A stretch of DNA of 32,223 bases, from the NCBI RefSeq assembly GCF_001613305.1, contig NZ_BDCC01000091.1, forward strand, positions 1 through 32,223. Reading direction: 5' to 3'. This DNA comes from Nocardia vaccinii NBRC 15922. GTDB taxonomy: Bacteria; Actinomycetota; Actinomycetes; Mycobacteriales; Mycobacteriaceae. The translations under genes were made by a program, and so were the position numbers. Below the pieces are notes generated by a model. It was not told where the DNA came from and did no database searches. It saw only the letters and a program-made list of their open reading frames with translations. Positions 16,412 through 25,250 of the stretch are shown in pieces (positions within the stretch are counted from its first letter, which is position 1; each line of letters starts with the position of its first letter).

Positions 16412-17196
16412 CGTTGAGCAGCAATGAATCACCGGTCTTGACCGAGGACCGCGGCGCGATTCGAATCATCACTCTGAACCGCCCGGATCGCCGCAATGCC
16501 ATCGACCTGCCACTGCGTTACGCACTGGCTGATCGACTCGAGGAGTCGATGGCCGAGCCGAGCATCCGGGTGATTGTGTTGACCGGCGCGGGCGCCGGGT
16601 TCTGTGCAGGCGGGGATATTTCAACGATGCGGCGAATGGGCGAGGCGGAGGCTCGACCCCGCGCTGAGGCGGCGCAGCGTGTGGTGCGTGCCATCTGGCG
16701 TGGGAGTAAGCCGGTCATCGCCGCAGTAGAGGGAGCGGCCTTCGGCGCCGGAGTATCTCTGGCTCTGGCATGCGACCGCGTTGTTGCGTCTCGAGATGCG
16801 TTGTTCAGCACCGCGTTCACCGGAGTCGGCTTGGCCGGCGATATGGGTATCTTCGCGTCGCTGCCGGCTCGGGTAGGACAGGCCAAGGCTCGTGAACTCA
16901 TGCTCTTGCCGACGCGGCTGACCGGTCGGGAGGCCGGCGAGATCAAACTCGTCGATGCGGTCGTTGCTGCGGGGACCGCATTGGAGCATGCGTTGTCCGA
17001 TGCGGAGAGAATGGCGGCCGCGCCGCCTCTCGCGGTCGACGCGCTGAAGCAGATGTTCGCGGCGTGGCCGCGCGACCCCTTCACTGTCTTGGACGTCGAG
17101 GTAGACAATCAGGTCGCGCTGTTCGACTCCGAGGATTTCGCCGAGGGCGTCTCGGCATTCCATGAGAAGAGAACCCCCGTTTTTCGGGGTCAGTAG
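16408..17196 (+). CDS. Enoyl-CoA isomerase-like protein (crotonase 3)
   Basis: Crotonase-fold protein of 262 aa with CAGGD at residues 66-70. Ser117 stands in the first hydratase Glu position (GAGVSLAL). D145 is in GLAGDMG at the isomerase Asp position. It ends in the usual EKRTPVFRGQ. It is the third of a run of three crotonases with 4-nt overlaps, an unusual density that suggests several distinct double-bond rearrangements in the pathway. A general isomerase assignment is the safest. Confidence 0.88.
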   Translation: MTLSSNESPVLTEDRGAIRIITLNRPDRRNAIDLPLRYALADRLEESMAEPSIRVIVLTGAGAGFCAGGDISTMRRMGEAEARPRAEAAQRVVRAIWRGSKPVIAAVEGAAFGAGVSLALACDRVVASRDALFSTAFTGVGLAGDMGIFASLPARVGQAKARELMLLPTRLTGREAGEIKLVDAVVAAGTALEHALSDAERMAAAPPLAVDALKQMFAAWPRDPFTVLDVEVDNQVALFDSEDFAEGVSAFHEKRTPVFRGQ

Positions 17197-17205
17197 CGGG
17201 AGCAC

Positions 17206-17522
17206 ATGCCTATGACAGCCGTGAGGTATCGCCGCCTCAGCGAATCCTACTGGGCTGTGGGCGACAGTGCGTCGCTGTCGGAACACACCGTCGGCTCACT
17301 TCTCGGCGAGCAGGCCCGGAACCGTCCTGACACCGTGGCCCTGGTCGGTACTCCACATAGTGATGGATCTGCAAACGTTTCACCTACAACACTCTTGCGC
17401 CGTTCAAGACCCCTCGGCGCTGGTTTGTCACCGACAACTTGCCTGTGACGCCGGCGGGCAAGGTACAGAAATTCCGGCTGCGCGAGGCGATCCTCGACGG
17501 CGATATCAATGAGATCAAGTGA
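17206..17522 (+). pseudogene. Acyl-CoA ligase remnant with large internal deletion
   Basis: The first part (from ATG 17206) reads like a ligase N-terminus: TVGSLLGEQARNRPDTVALVG. After about 17377 the sense moves to another frame: RFTYNTL (the LTY motif region) runs directly into APFKTPRRWFVTDNLPVTPAGKVQKF, a ligase C-terminus, ending at TGA 17520-17522. Most of the usual ~500 residues between these ends are gone, and one frameshift is also needed. Both ends resemble ligase 3. An intact but different ligase starts 7 nt downstream, so the old gene seems to have been lost in place while the operon was kept intact. Confidence 0.85.
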
Positions 17523-17529
17523 GATTTAT

Positions 17530-19236
17530 ATGAGCAGCGTTGAATTCGACGTTCGGCGAAAGCGACTGGCAGAGCGGTTCCCGGAGTGGGAGCCGCTATC
17601 CCTCGGCGACTGGTTGCACAAATGCTCCGATCAATTCGGTGAGCGGCCACTGGTCATCACCGACGACCGCACGCTGACCTATGGGGAGACTTCCGATCTG
17701 GCCGGCAGGCTCGCCGATGGGCTGGCGGCTTTGGGAGTACGGCCGGGTGACCACGTCGGCGTGCTGATGGCCAACTACCCGGAGTTCGTGCCGGTGAAGT
17801 TCGCTGTCGCTCGTGCGGGCGCGGTGGCCGTGCCGTTGAACTTCTTGTACCGCACCGAAGAGTTGGCCTATGTGCTGGACCAGTGCGAGTGCCGGGTTCT
17901 CATTACGATGACCGGGTTCGCTGGTCTCGATTACCTCGCGATGCTCGATCAGATCGCCCCGGGGTGGGATGCGCAGGAGCGAGATCGTTCGGTGCTGCCG
18001 AATCTGCAGTCGGTCATCCAGCTTTCCACCGACGGGCGTGAACGTTCGGACGTGCTCACGGTCGATGCGTTGGCACGGCTGGGTGAGCAGCATCACGGTG
18101 CCACTGCCGAGGTCGAGGTCGCCCCTGACGCAATCGGCGACATCCTCTACACGTCCGGTACGACCGGATCACCGAAGGGAGTGATGGTCACCCATGATGC
18201 GGTGTTGCGCACCGGATATGCATCGGCACTGACCCGAGCCTTCGACGATGGCCGCCGAATCCTGTTCTCGTTGCCGTGCTACCACATGTTCGGCTACGTC
18301 GAAGGCTTGCTCGCGGCGACCATGGTGGGTGGTGCGGTAATTCTGTTGCCGTCGTTCGACGCCGAGAAGTATCTGGCCGGCATCCAACGTCACCGTGCGG
18401 ACGACATCTTGTGCGTACCGACCATGACCGTGGCTCTCCTGGAACATCCCGAACGTCATCGCTACGACTTGTCCTCGCTGTCGGCGATCCTGTCCGGCGC
18501 GGCACCGGCGCCGGTCTGGTTGTGGGAACGAGTACGGGACGAATTGGGCGCGTCGGAAATCGTCACCGGCTATGGCATGACCGAATGCGGAGGAGCGATG
18601 ACTCTCACCCTCCCCGAGGATTCGCTCGAGCTCAACGCCACCACGGCCGGTCGGCCGAAAACCGCGGGTGTCGCGGGGATAGACGGTGGTGCGTTGGTCG
18701 AATACCGGACAGTCGACCCGGTCACCGCTGATCCGCTTCCCGAAGGCACCGAGGGCGAGCTGGTTTCCCGCGGGCCCACGAGCATGCTCGGATTCTGGGG
18801 CAAGCCCGAGGAAACGGCCAAGGGCCTGCGTGAGGGCTGGGTGTTCTCCGGCGACCTCGGCAGAATCCGCCCGGACGGTTATCTGGAGGTGACCGGCCGC
18901 AGCAAGGAGCTCTACAAAACCGGCGGCGAGCTGGTGATGCCCAAAGAGATCGAGGAACTGCTCACCGGCCACGCCGAGATCAGCCAGGCGTACCTGATCG
19001 GTGTCCCCGACGAGCGGTGGGGCGATGCCGGGTGCGCGTGCATCGTGCGTGCTCCCGAAAGTGACATCACGGCCGAGCAGGTGATCGAGATCTGCAAGGC
19101 GAATCTGGCTCGGTTCAAGGTTCCCAAACACGTCGTATTCCTCACGGCCGAGGAACTGCCCACCACCCCCACGGGGAAGGTGCAGAAATTCCGCCTCGTG
19201 AACTTCGCGAAAGCACGATTGGAGCAACAGAAATGA
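17530..19236 (+). CDS. Acyl-CoA synthetase (AMP-forming), ligase 4, coupled to Rieske genes
   Basis: Largest ligase of the window, 568 aa. The phosphate loop YTSGTTGSPKG is at residues 207-217. The GWVFSGD hinge is followed by SKELYKTGGELVMP. The C-terminal Lys is near 550 in TPTGKVQKF. The start is ATG 17530, although the Shine-Dalgarno is weak; ATG 17509 in frame overlaps the remnant. Its stop overlaps the Rieske alpha start (ATGA), so it probably makes the CoA ester that the oxygenase, or the enzymes just after it, uses. The same pairing of a CoA ligase with a two-subunit Rieske oxygenase and an SCPx-type thiolase is known from ibuprofen degradation. Confidence 0.93.
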   Translation: MSSVEFDVRRKRLAERFPEWEPLSLGDWLHKCSDQFGERPLVITDDRTLTYGETSDLAGRLADGLAALGVRPGDHVGVLMANYPEFVPVKFAVARAGAVAVPLNFLYRTEELAYVLDQCECRVLITMTGFAGLDYLAMLDQIAPGWDAQERDRSVLPNLQSVIQLSTDGRERSDVLTVDALARLGEQHHGATAEVEVAPDAIGDILYTSGTTGSPKGVMVTHDAVLRTGYASALTRAFDDGRRILFSLPCYHMFGYVEGLLAATMVGGAVILLPSFDAEKYLAGIQRHRADDILCVPTMTVALLEHPERHRYDLSSLSAILSGAAPAPVWLWERVRDELGASEIVTGYGMTECGGAMTLTLPEDSLELNATTAGRPKTAGVAGIDGGALVEYRTVDPVTADPLPEGTEGELVSRGPTSMLGFWGKPEETAKGLREGWVFSGDLGRIRPDGYLEVTGRSKELYKTGGELVMPKEIEELLTGHAEISQAYLIGVPDERWGDAGCACIVRAPESDITAEQVIEICKANLARFKVPKHVVFLTAEELPTTPTGKVQKFRLVNFAKARLEQQK

Positions 19237-20573
19237 CGGTGACCACACCTCCCGACGCCGCGCGCGAGCTGGACAGCAAACCGACGGGTGACCCCGGAGC
19301 GGTCTGTGAATCGAGCCCGATCGTGAAACAAGCACCGCGAGTGGACTACTCGCGTCTCATCCAGCCACGGCGAGTGCATGGTTCCCTCTACACGGATCCT
19401 GCCGTATTCGCCGATGAGCTGGAGCGAGTCTGGTTCGGCGGATGGGTGTTCGTCGGCCACGAGTCCGAGGTCCCACAGCCGAACGACTATGTGCGCAAGA
19501 ACATCGGTCCACAGGACATCATCATGACCCGCGACCGCGGTGGTGAGGTGCATCTGGTTACCAACCGATGCGCGCACCGCGGCAACCTCGTCTGCGACGA
19601 GCCGCGCGGCAACTCCAGCTCGTTCCGCTGCCCGTATCACGGCTGGACCTACAGCAACACCGGTGACATGCTCGGATACCCCTACAACAAGGGGTACGGC
19701 GGCAAGGGGAAGCTGAATCTCGGCCTCGGGGTGGTTCCGCGTGTGGAGAGCTACCGCGGCTTCGTGTTCGGCAGCTTCAATTCCGACGTTCCGCCGCTGC
19801 TGGAACATCTGGGTGCGGCTGCGGGCGAGATCGACCGGCTGGCCAGGTTGTCTCCCACCGGCAAGGTGCGCTTGGACAACGGATGGTTGCGGCACCGTAC
19901 ACAGGCCAACTGGAAGTTGCTGGCGGAGAACGAGACTGACGGTTATCACCCGCAGTTCGTGCACGGTTCGATCTTCTCGGTGACCGGATCCACCATCGGC
20001 CCGCTGTACAGCGACGCTTCGACCGCGGTCACCCGTGCGTTCGGCAACGGGCACAGTGAGAACGATCTGCGACCGGAGTTCCGCAAGTTCGCCGAGCCGA
20101 TGCGCTGGTTCGGTACGACCGCCGACCGTGTTCCGGAGTACGTGGCCAAGATGCGGGAAGTGCACGGCGAGACGGCCGAGGAGATCATGATCGAGGGCGC
20201 CCCGCACGTCATGATCTTCCCCAATCTGTTCATCGCCGAGATCCAGGTGTTCAACATCCAAGCGATCTCTGCGAACGAGTGCATCCAGTTCTCTACCTCG
20301 GTGCAGCTGGACGGTGCGGATGAGTTGAACAAGCGCATGCTGTCGCAGTCCATCGGCTCGGTCGGTCCGGCCGGGATGCTGCTTGCCGACGACACGGAAA
20401 TGTACGAGCGCAATCAGGTCGGTGTCGCGCAGTTGCTTCCGGAATGGCTCGACATTCGTCGCGGGGCCATGCGAGAGACGCTGGACGACAACGGTTTCCA
20501 GATCGGTGGCGCGACTGACGAGACCGCGATGCGGGCGTTCTGGCAGCACTACAAAAGCTTGATGGAGGCATGA
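19233..20573 (+). CDS. Rieske ring-hydroxylating oxygenase, alpha (large) subunit
   Basis: 446-aa oxygenase subunit. The [2Fe-2S] Rieske ligands are C113, H115, C133 and H136 (CAHRG...CPYHGW). The mononuclear iron site has D236, H239 and H244 in ENETDGYHPQFVH, with the third ligand probably D386 or D387 in LLADD. The class is the aromatic-ring dioxygenase type that pairs with a beta subunit, which is the next gene. Electrons should come from an NADH-dependent ferredoxin reductase (candidate at 30901) through a ferredoxin, which is not in the window. The substrate may be an aryl- or cycloalkyl-CoA ester, as in ibuprofenyl-CoA dioxygenase; this is inferred from the adjacent ligase and thiolase. 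Confidence 0.95.
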   Translation: MTVTTPPDAARELDSKPTGDPGAVCESSPIVKQAPRVDYSRLIQPRRVHGSLYTDPAVFADELERVWFGGWVFVGHESEVPQPNDYVRKNIGPQDIIMTRDRGGEVHLVTNRCAHRGNLVCDEPRGNSSSFRCPYHGWTYSNTGDMLGYPYNKGYGGKGKLNLGLGVVPRVESYRGFVFGSFNSDVPPLLEHLGAAAGEIDRLARLSPTGKVRLDNGWLRHRTQANWKLLAENETDGYHPQFVHGSIFSVTGSTIGPLYSDASTAVTRAFGNGHSENDLRPEFRKFAEPMRWFGTTADRVPEYVAKMREVHGETAEEIMIEGAPHVMIFPNLFIAEIQVFNIQAISANECIQFSTSVQLDGADELNKRMLSQSIGSVGPAGMLLADDTEMYERNQVGVAQLLPEWLDIRRGAMRETLDDNGFQIGGATDETAMRAFWQHYKSLMEA

Positions 20574-21109
20574 TGACGACAAACACCGCATCGCGTAGCG
20601 ATTCAGTGAGGGGTGGCGGCCGGGCGACAAGTGGGCCAGACATCGATCTGCGCGAACTCGAGCAGTTCATCTACCGCGAGGCGCGTTTCGCCGATGAACA
20701 CGATTACGACGCGTGGGAAGCCCTGTGGACCGACGACGCGCTGTATTGGGTGCCCGTCGATGGTGGTGGCTACGACCCGCAACGTCACGTGTCGATCATG
20801 TTCGACAACCGGCGTCGCATCTCGACTCGGTTGGAGCAGTTGCGAACCGGCAAGCGGTACGCCCAGTCACCCCCTTCGAATCTGCGCCGAACGATCTCGA
20901 ACATCGAATTCCTCGGCGCCGAGGGGGGCGACGTCACGCTCGGCGCGAATTTCGTTCTCTACGAGTCGAAGCCGCGGGGTATCCACACCTGGGCTGGTCG
21001 GTACACGTACGTGCTGCGGCGCGTGGAGGGGGAGTTGAAGCTCGCCCGTAAGACGGTTTTGTTGGTCAACAGCGCCGAAGCCGTGCCCAGTATGGGCTTC
21101 TTGATCTGA
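20573..21109 (+). CDS. Rieske oxygenase, beta (small) subunit
   Basis: 178-aa NTF2-fold beta subunit that forms the alpha3beta3 hexamer with the preceding gene product. Typical features are the DLRELEQFIYREARFAD opening, the LRRTISNI block and the LARKTVLLVNSA...MGFLI ending. The start is ATG 20573 with GGAGG 4 nt upstream; ATG 20570, overlapping the alpha stop by 4 nt, is possible but leaves only one base after GGAGG. The presence of a beta subunit argues against a KshA-type steroid monooxygenase and for an aromatic-type dioxygenase. Confidence 0.93.
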   Translation: MTTNTASRSDSVRGGGRATSGPDIDLRELEQFIYREARFADEHDYDAWEALWTDDALYWVPVDGGGYDPQRHVSIMFDNRRRISTRLEQLRTGKRYAQSPPSNLRRTISNIEFLGAEGGDVTLGANFVLYESKPRGIHTWAGRYTYVLRRVEGELKLARKTVLLVNSAEAVPSMGFLI

Positions 21110-21120
21110 GGAGGGGCCAC

Positions 21121-21360
21121 ATGGGCGCGGAATCGGTCCCGGGGAATCCGGGTGAGTTCGGCATCGTGCACAGCGAATTCGCCCAGGTAAGGGTCGAGAT
21201 CGACTATGCAGCGAATGGGCCTCGTCTACGACTGGAAGACCTCAAGTCCGGGCGTGTGAGGTTTCTCGACGCGCTGGAACTCGAGACCATCGTCTGGCTG
21301 ACAGAAGAGCACTTGCAGCGGCTTCTCGATCCGTCCGCCGACCGCTGGCGTGAGGACTGA
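21121..21360 (+). CDS. Small conserved protein linked to ring-hydroxylating oxygenases
   Basis: A 79-aa acidic protein without Cys, signal peptide or membrane segment. It contains VRVEIDYAANGPRLRLEDL and a block around FLDALELETIVWLTEEHL. Small proteins of this pattern are found beside Rieske dioxygenase genes in mycobacteria and are sometimes mislabelled dihydrodiol dehydrogenase (from memory). It is not a ferredoxin. It has a good GGAGG site and lies 11 nt after the beta subunit. Assembly or accessory function for the oxygenase is a guess. Confidence 0.75.
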   Translation: MGAESVPGNPGEFGIVHSEFAQVRVEIDYAANGPRLRLEDLKSGRVRFLDALELETIVWLTEEHLQRLLDPSADRWRED

Positions 21361-21361
21361 G

Positions 21362-22618
21362 ATGCCGTCTGTCACGCCACCGGTCACCACGACGGACCGG
21401 GTCATTGATTTCCGGTCCGTTGTCCGCCCGGGTGACTTCGTCGTCTGGGGGCAATCTTGCGCGGAACCGACGACATTGACCGAGTTGTTGCTCGCGCAAC
21501 GGGCAGACCTCGGTGGGATCACCTGCTTCATCGGCATCCCCGCAGCGGACACCGTGAAGCCCGAACACGCCGACCATGTTCGATTCGTCAGCTACTGCGG
21601 GACAGGCACAAATCGCCGACTGGCTGCGGATGGAGCACTGGAGGTCTACCCCGGTCACTACTCCACCTTGCCCGAATTCGTGTCGAATGCGGATGTGGTG
21701 TTGGTGCAATGCGCGCCGCCGGACGCGCACGGGCGTCACAGTCTCGGGTTGGCTGATGACTACCTCACCGCTGCCATCGACAACGCACGGGTTGTGATCG
21801 CCGAGGTCAACGAGCGTATGCCCGCTACGCCCGGGGCGCGGTATCTGACCACGAGTGACATCGACATCGTCGTGCCGACAGCGAGGCCCGTTGCGGAGAG
21901 CCCGGCCGCACCGGTCACGCCGGAAATGGCGGCCATCGGTTCTCATGTTGCTGCACTCGTACCCGACGGTGCCACTCTGCAGTTCGGCATCGGGAGTGTC
22001 CCGGAGGCGGTGCTCGGTGCTCTCGGCATCCGCAATGATCTGGGCATCCATTCAGGGATCCTGACCGACGCCGCTGTCGATCTGATGGACAAGGGCGTGG
22101 TCACCAACGCGCGAAAGACGACCGATCGCGACATCGCCGTCGCGGCGGTGCTCATCGGAACGGAACGGCTGTTCGACTACGTACATCTCAACCCGGCGGT
22201 GTCCCTGCGTCCGATCCCATACACCCATGACCCCGAACGCCTCGCGGCGCAACATCGGTTCGTGGCTATCAACTCCGCAATCGAGGTCGATCTCACCGGA
22301 CAGGTGAATTCGGAAGTCGCCGGTGGGCGATACGTCGGAGCAGTTGGCGGCGGGGGTGAGTTCCTGCGCGCGGCCGCACGATCTGAGGGGGGTGTGCCGA
22401 TCATCGCGTTGCCCGCCACAGCAGGCCCTCGCAGTCGCATCGTCGACCGGTTGTCGGGTCCTGTGAGCATCGCGCGCAGTGATGCGGGCGTCGTAGTCAC
22501 CGAGTTCGGTGTCGCTGATCTGCGGGGCCTGCCCTTGTCGGAGCGGCGTGAGCGAATGATCGCGATCGCACACCCGGATCATCGCGAGGCACTGCGGGCC
22601 GAGGCAGGCCGATGGTAG
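21362..22618 (+). CDS. CoA-transferase / acetyl-CoA hydrolase family protein
   Basis: Class I-type CoA transferase of the 4-hydroxybutyrate/acetyl-CoA hydrolase branch (Cat2-like), 418 aa. Markers are the FGIGSVPEAVL strand near the middle, the region SAIEVDLTGQVNSE with the likely catalytic Glu, and GAVGGGGEF. It should move CoA between an acyl-CoA and a carboxylate. It can therefore activate the growth substrate or recycle CoA from a product without ATP. The start is ATG 21362 with GAGGA upstream; in-frame GTG 21350 would overlap the previous gene. A 71-nt gap follows before the thiolase. Confidence 0.88.
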   Translation: MPSVTPPVTTTDRVIDFRSVVRPGDFVVWGQSCAEPTTLTELLLAQRADLGGITCFIGIPAADTVKPEHADHVRFVSYCGTGTNRRLAADGALEVYPGHYSTLPEFVSNADVVLVQCAPPDAHGRHSLGLADDYLTAAIDNARVVIAEVNERMPATPGARYLTTSDIDIVVPTARPVAESPAAPVTPEMAAIGSHVAALVPDGATLQFGIGSVPEAVLGALGIRNDLGIHSGILTDAAVDLMDKGVVTNARKTTDRDIAVAAVLIGTERLFDYVHLNPAVSLRPIPYTHDPERLAAQHRFVAINSAIEVDLTGQVNSEVAGGRYVGAVGGGGEFLRAAARSEGGVPIIALPATAGPRSRIVDRLSGPVSIARSDAGVVVTEFGVADLRGLPLSERRERMIAIAHPDHREALRAEAGRW

Positions 22619-22689
22619 CAGCGGGGTAACCAGTCCTCACTGGAAAGTGCAGCGACACAAGAGAAATCAGCATCTAGGTGGTGGAATTC

Positions 22690-23886
22690 ATGAAAAGAGC
22701 GGCGATCGTCAGTCCGCTGCGCACACCGGTGGGGACCTTCGGCGGCACTTTACGTCCCGTGCCCGCCGAGGACCTCGCAGCACACATCATCAAGGCCGTG
22801 GTCGAGCGATCGGCAATCGATCCGACACGCATCGATGATGTTTCGTTCGCGCAGTCGTACACCAATTCCGAAGCACCCTGCATCGGGCGGTGGGCGGCAC
22901 TGGCAGCGGGCCTGCCGATCGAGGTGCCAGGGTTCCAGATCGACCGCCGTTGTGGCGGCGGCCTGCAAGCCGTGGTCACAGCGGCAATGATGGTCCAGAC
23001 CGGTGCCGCGGACGTGGTGTTGGCCGGCGGGGTCGAAAGTATGAGCAACATCGAGTACTACACCCAGGACATGCGATGGGGCTCTCGCTCGGGGAACGTC
23101 GCACTCTACGACCGTCTGGACCGCGGCCGTGAACGTTCGCAGCCTGAAGAGCGTTTCGGCCGCATCAGCGGCATGATCGAAACCGCTGAGAACTTGGCCG
23201 AGCGTTTCTCCATCACCCGCGATGCAGCCGACGAATTCGCCGCATCCAGTCACCGAAAAGCCTCGGCTGCATGGGAATCCGGCAAGTTCGCCGACGAGGT
23301 AGTTCCCGTCACGGTTCCGCAGCGCAAAGGCGAGCCCCTGGACTTCGAGCGCGACGAAGGCATCCGGCCGGACACGACGCCGCAATCGCTGGCACGGCTG
23401 CGCACCATCATGCGCGATGGCACGGTGACCGCAGGCAACTCCAGTCAGCAGAACGACGCGGCAGCGGCATGCCTGGTCGTCGCCGAAGACAAACTGGATG
23501 AACTCGGAGTCGAACCACTGGGATTCCTGGTCGGCTGGGCGGCAGCGGGATGCGAGCCCAGCGAAATGGGGATAGGTCCGGTACCGGCGGTCGCGAAGCT
23601 GTTCCAGCGCACCGGGCACACCTTCGACGATGTCGATCTCGTCGAGCTCAATGAGGCATTTGCAGTGCAGGTCCTCGCCGTTCTGAAGGGCTGGGGTTTC
23701 GACGACCAGGAGCGGCTGAACGTCAACGGTTCCGGAATCTCGTTGGGGCACCCCATCGGGGCGACCGGTGTCCGCATTCTCACCACCATGCTGCACGAAT
23801 TACGCAGGCGCGGTGGCCGATACGCCTTGGAGTCGATGTGTATCGGCGGCGGCCAGGGCCTGGCAGCACTTCTCGAGGCACCCTGA
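22690..23886 (+). CDS. Thiolase (acetyl-CoA acyltransferase)
   Basis: Degradative-type thiolase of 398 aa. The nucleophile is C88 in DRRCGGGLQ. The NEAFAV motif is near 321, the catalytic His is near 354 in GHPIGATG, and the second Cys is near 384 in CIGGGQG. It should cleave a 3-ketoacyl-CoA with CoA. The start is ATG 22690 behind GGTGG; a GTG at 22678 is in frame but lies before the likely ribosome-binding site. It overlaps the next gene by one base (TGATG). It probably finishes beta-oxidation of the side chain or opened ring, while the SCPx-like protein at 25247 does another carbon-carbon cleavage. Confidence 0.93.
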   Translation: MKRAAIVSPLRTPVGTFGGTLRPVPAEDLAAHIIKAVVERSAIDPTRIDDVSFAQSYTNSEAPCIGRWAALAAGLPIEVPGFQIDRRCGGGLQAVVTAAMMVQTGAADVVLAGGVESMSNIEYYTQDMRWGSRSGNVALYDRLDRGRERSQPEERFGRISGMIETAENLAERFSITRDAADEFAASSHRKASAAWESGKFADEVVPVTVPQRKGEPLDFERDEGIRPDTTPQSLARLRTIMRDGTVTAGNSSQQNDAAAACLVVAEDKLDELGVEPLGFLVGWAAAGCEPSEMGIGPVPAVAKLFQRTGHTFDDVDLVELNEAFAVQVLAVLKGWGFDDQERLNVNGSGISLGHPIGATGVRILTTMLHELRRRGGRYALESMCIGGGQGLAALLEAP

Positions 23887-25250
23887 TGACGATCTACGGA
23901 ATCACCTCCTACGGAACCTATCTACCCGCCCATCGGATTTCGCTCGCCGAAATAGGCACGGCATTGAATGCCAACGCGGGCAAAGGATTCCGTATAGCCG
24001 GGTCATTCGACGAAGACAGCACGACGATGGGAGTCGCAGCTGCGGCGACCGCCCTGGAGCACAGCTCCGCGCCGAGCGGACTGTACTTTGCGACCACCAC
24101 GCCCGCGTATGCCGATAAAGCCAACGCGGCTGCGATCCATGCAGCCCTCGGCCTCCCGGCGGAAGTCTTCAGCGCGGATCTGGCCGGCTCGGCTCGCAGC
24201 GGGATCGCGGCACTGTTGACAGCTGCGGAGGCTGGGGGCCTGGCCGTGCTGTCGGACCTGCGAATCGGGCGCCCAGGCTCTGCTGACGAACGCAGCGGGG
24301 GAGATGGCGCGGCCGCATTCGTATTCGGCCCCGATGCGATTGCCGAGATAGTCGGTCGCGTGGCTCTCACCGAGGAGTTCCTCGATCGCTGGCGGGACCC
24401 CCGTGCCGTGACCGGGGAGCAGTGGGAGGAACGGTTCGGCATCGAGCAATATCAGCCACTGGTCCGGCGCGCGGTTGCAGCGGTGCTGGATGAGTGTGGG
24501 CTCACCGAAGCGGACCATGTGGTGCTCGTATCGCCCAACCTCACCTTCGCAAAGCGCGCGGCGAAACTCGTAGCCGGCAAGTTGTCCACACGAAACTCGC
24601 CTATCGGGCATGCCGGTACCGCGGATGCCGGCATCGCTCTGGCAGCCGCGCTCGACATCGCGGAGCCCGGCGAGACGATTCTGGTGATCTCCGCGGCCGA
24701 TGGCTGCGATGCCGTTCTGTTTCGGGCTACCGACCGCTTGCCGCAAGCACGTCAATCCGTGCCGGTGGCAACACAGGTCGACCAAGGTCTTCCTGTCCCG
24801 TACTCGACATACCTGATTTGGCGAGGTTTTCTCGACCGGGAGCCACCACGCCGACCGGAGCCCGACCGCGTCGCCGCGCCACCCTCGGCGCGAGCGACAC
24901 GGTGGAAGTTCGGTCTGACCGGTAGCACGTGTGGCTCCTGCGGCATGGTGCACCTGCCGCCCGCCCGAGTCTGCAAGCGCTGTAGCGCGATCGACGGTAT
25001 GACCGGGATTTCCATGGCTCATCGCGAGGGCACGGTGACCACCTTCACCGTCGACCGACTCGCGTACTCGCCGGCTCCACCGGTAGTGGAGGCGGTTGTC
25101 GACTTCGACGGTGGTGGGCGCTACGCCTTGGAGGTCGCCGATGGTGCTGCTGATCAGCTGGCAGTGGGATCCCGTGTCCGGACCACGTTCCGCCGACTGC
25201 ACAGCGCCGCTGGTGTGCACAACTACTTCTGGAAGGCGCAACTGCTATGA
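23886..25250 (+). CDS. HMG-CoA-synthase-like/DUF35 OB-fold fusion protein
   Basis: 454-aa two-domain protein. Residues 1 to about 320 follow the thiolase-fold KAS III/HMG-CoA synthase pattern. From about 340 comes a zinc ribbon with C349, C352, C363 and C366, then an OB-fold (GTVTTFTVDRLAYSPAPP) typical of DUF35. By alignment by eye, the nucleophilic Cys position is Ala103 (DLAGSARSG), and the H-x-P His is missing near 216 (VSPN). The first domain is therefore probably not a classical synthase. DUF35 domains bind CoA ligands in Ltp2-ChsH2 aldolase and in the archaeal thiolase/HMGCS complex. It is translationally coupled to thiolases on both sides, so a multi-enzyme complex is likely. Confidence 0.85.
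   Translation: MTIYGITSYGTYLPAHRISLAEIGTALNANAGKGFRIAGSFDEDSTTMGVAAAATALEHSSAPSGLYFATTTPAYADKANAAAIHAALGLPAEVFSADLAGSARSGIAALLTAAEAGGLAVLSDLRIGRPGSADERSGGDGAAAFVFGPDAIAEIVGRVALTEEFLDRWRDPRAVTGEQWEERFGIEQYQPLVRRAVAAVLDECGLTEADHVVLVSPNLTFAKRAAKLVAGKLSTRNSPIGHAGTADAGIALAAALDIAEPGETILVISAADGCDAVLFRATDRLPQARQSVPVATQVDQGLPVPYSTYLIWRGFLDREPPRRPEPDRVAAPPSARATRWKFGLTGSTCGSCGMVHLPPARVCKRCSAIDGMTGISMAHREGTVTTFTVDRLAYSPAPPVVEAVVDFDGGGRYALEVADGAADQLAVGSRVRTTFRRLHSAAGVHNYFWKAQLL

Noticed and set aside
19233..20573. Reading the Rieske protein as a KshA-like steroid 9alpha-monooxygenase
   Set aside because: KshA has no beta subunit; here a typical beta subunit follows immediately, and no ring-degrading steroid genes (for example HsaC) are present.
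18912..20630. 572-codon open frame on the minus strand opposite ligase 4 and Rieske alpha
   Set aside because: The plus-strand genes carry complete catalytic motifs; the minus frame shows no domain and arises from codon bias.
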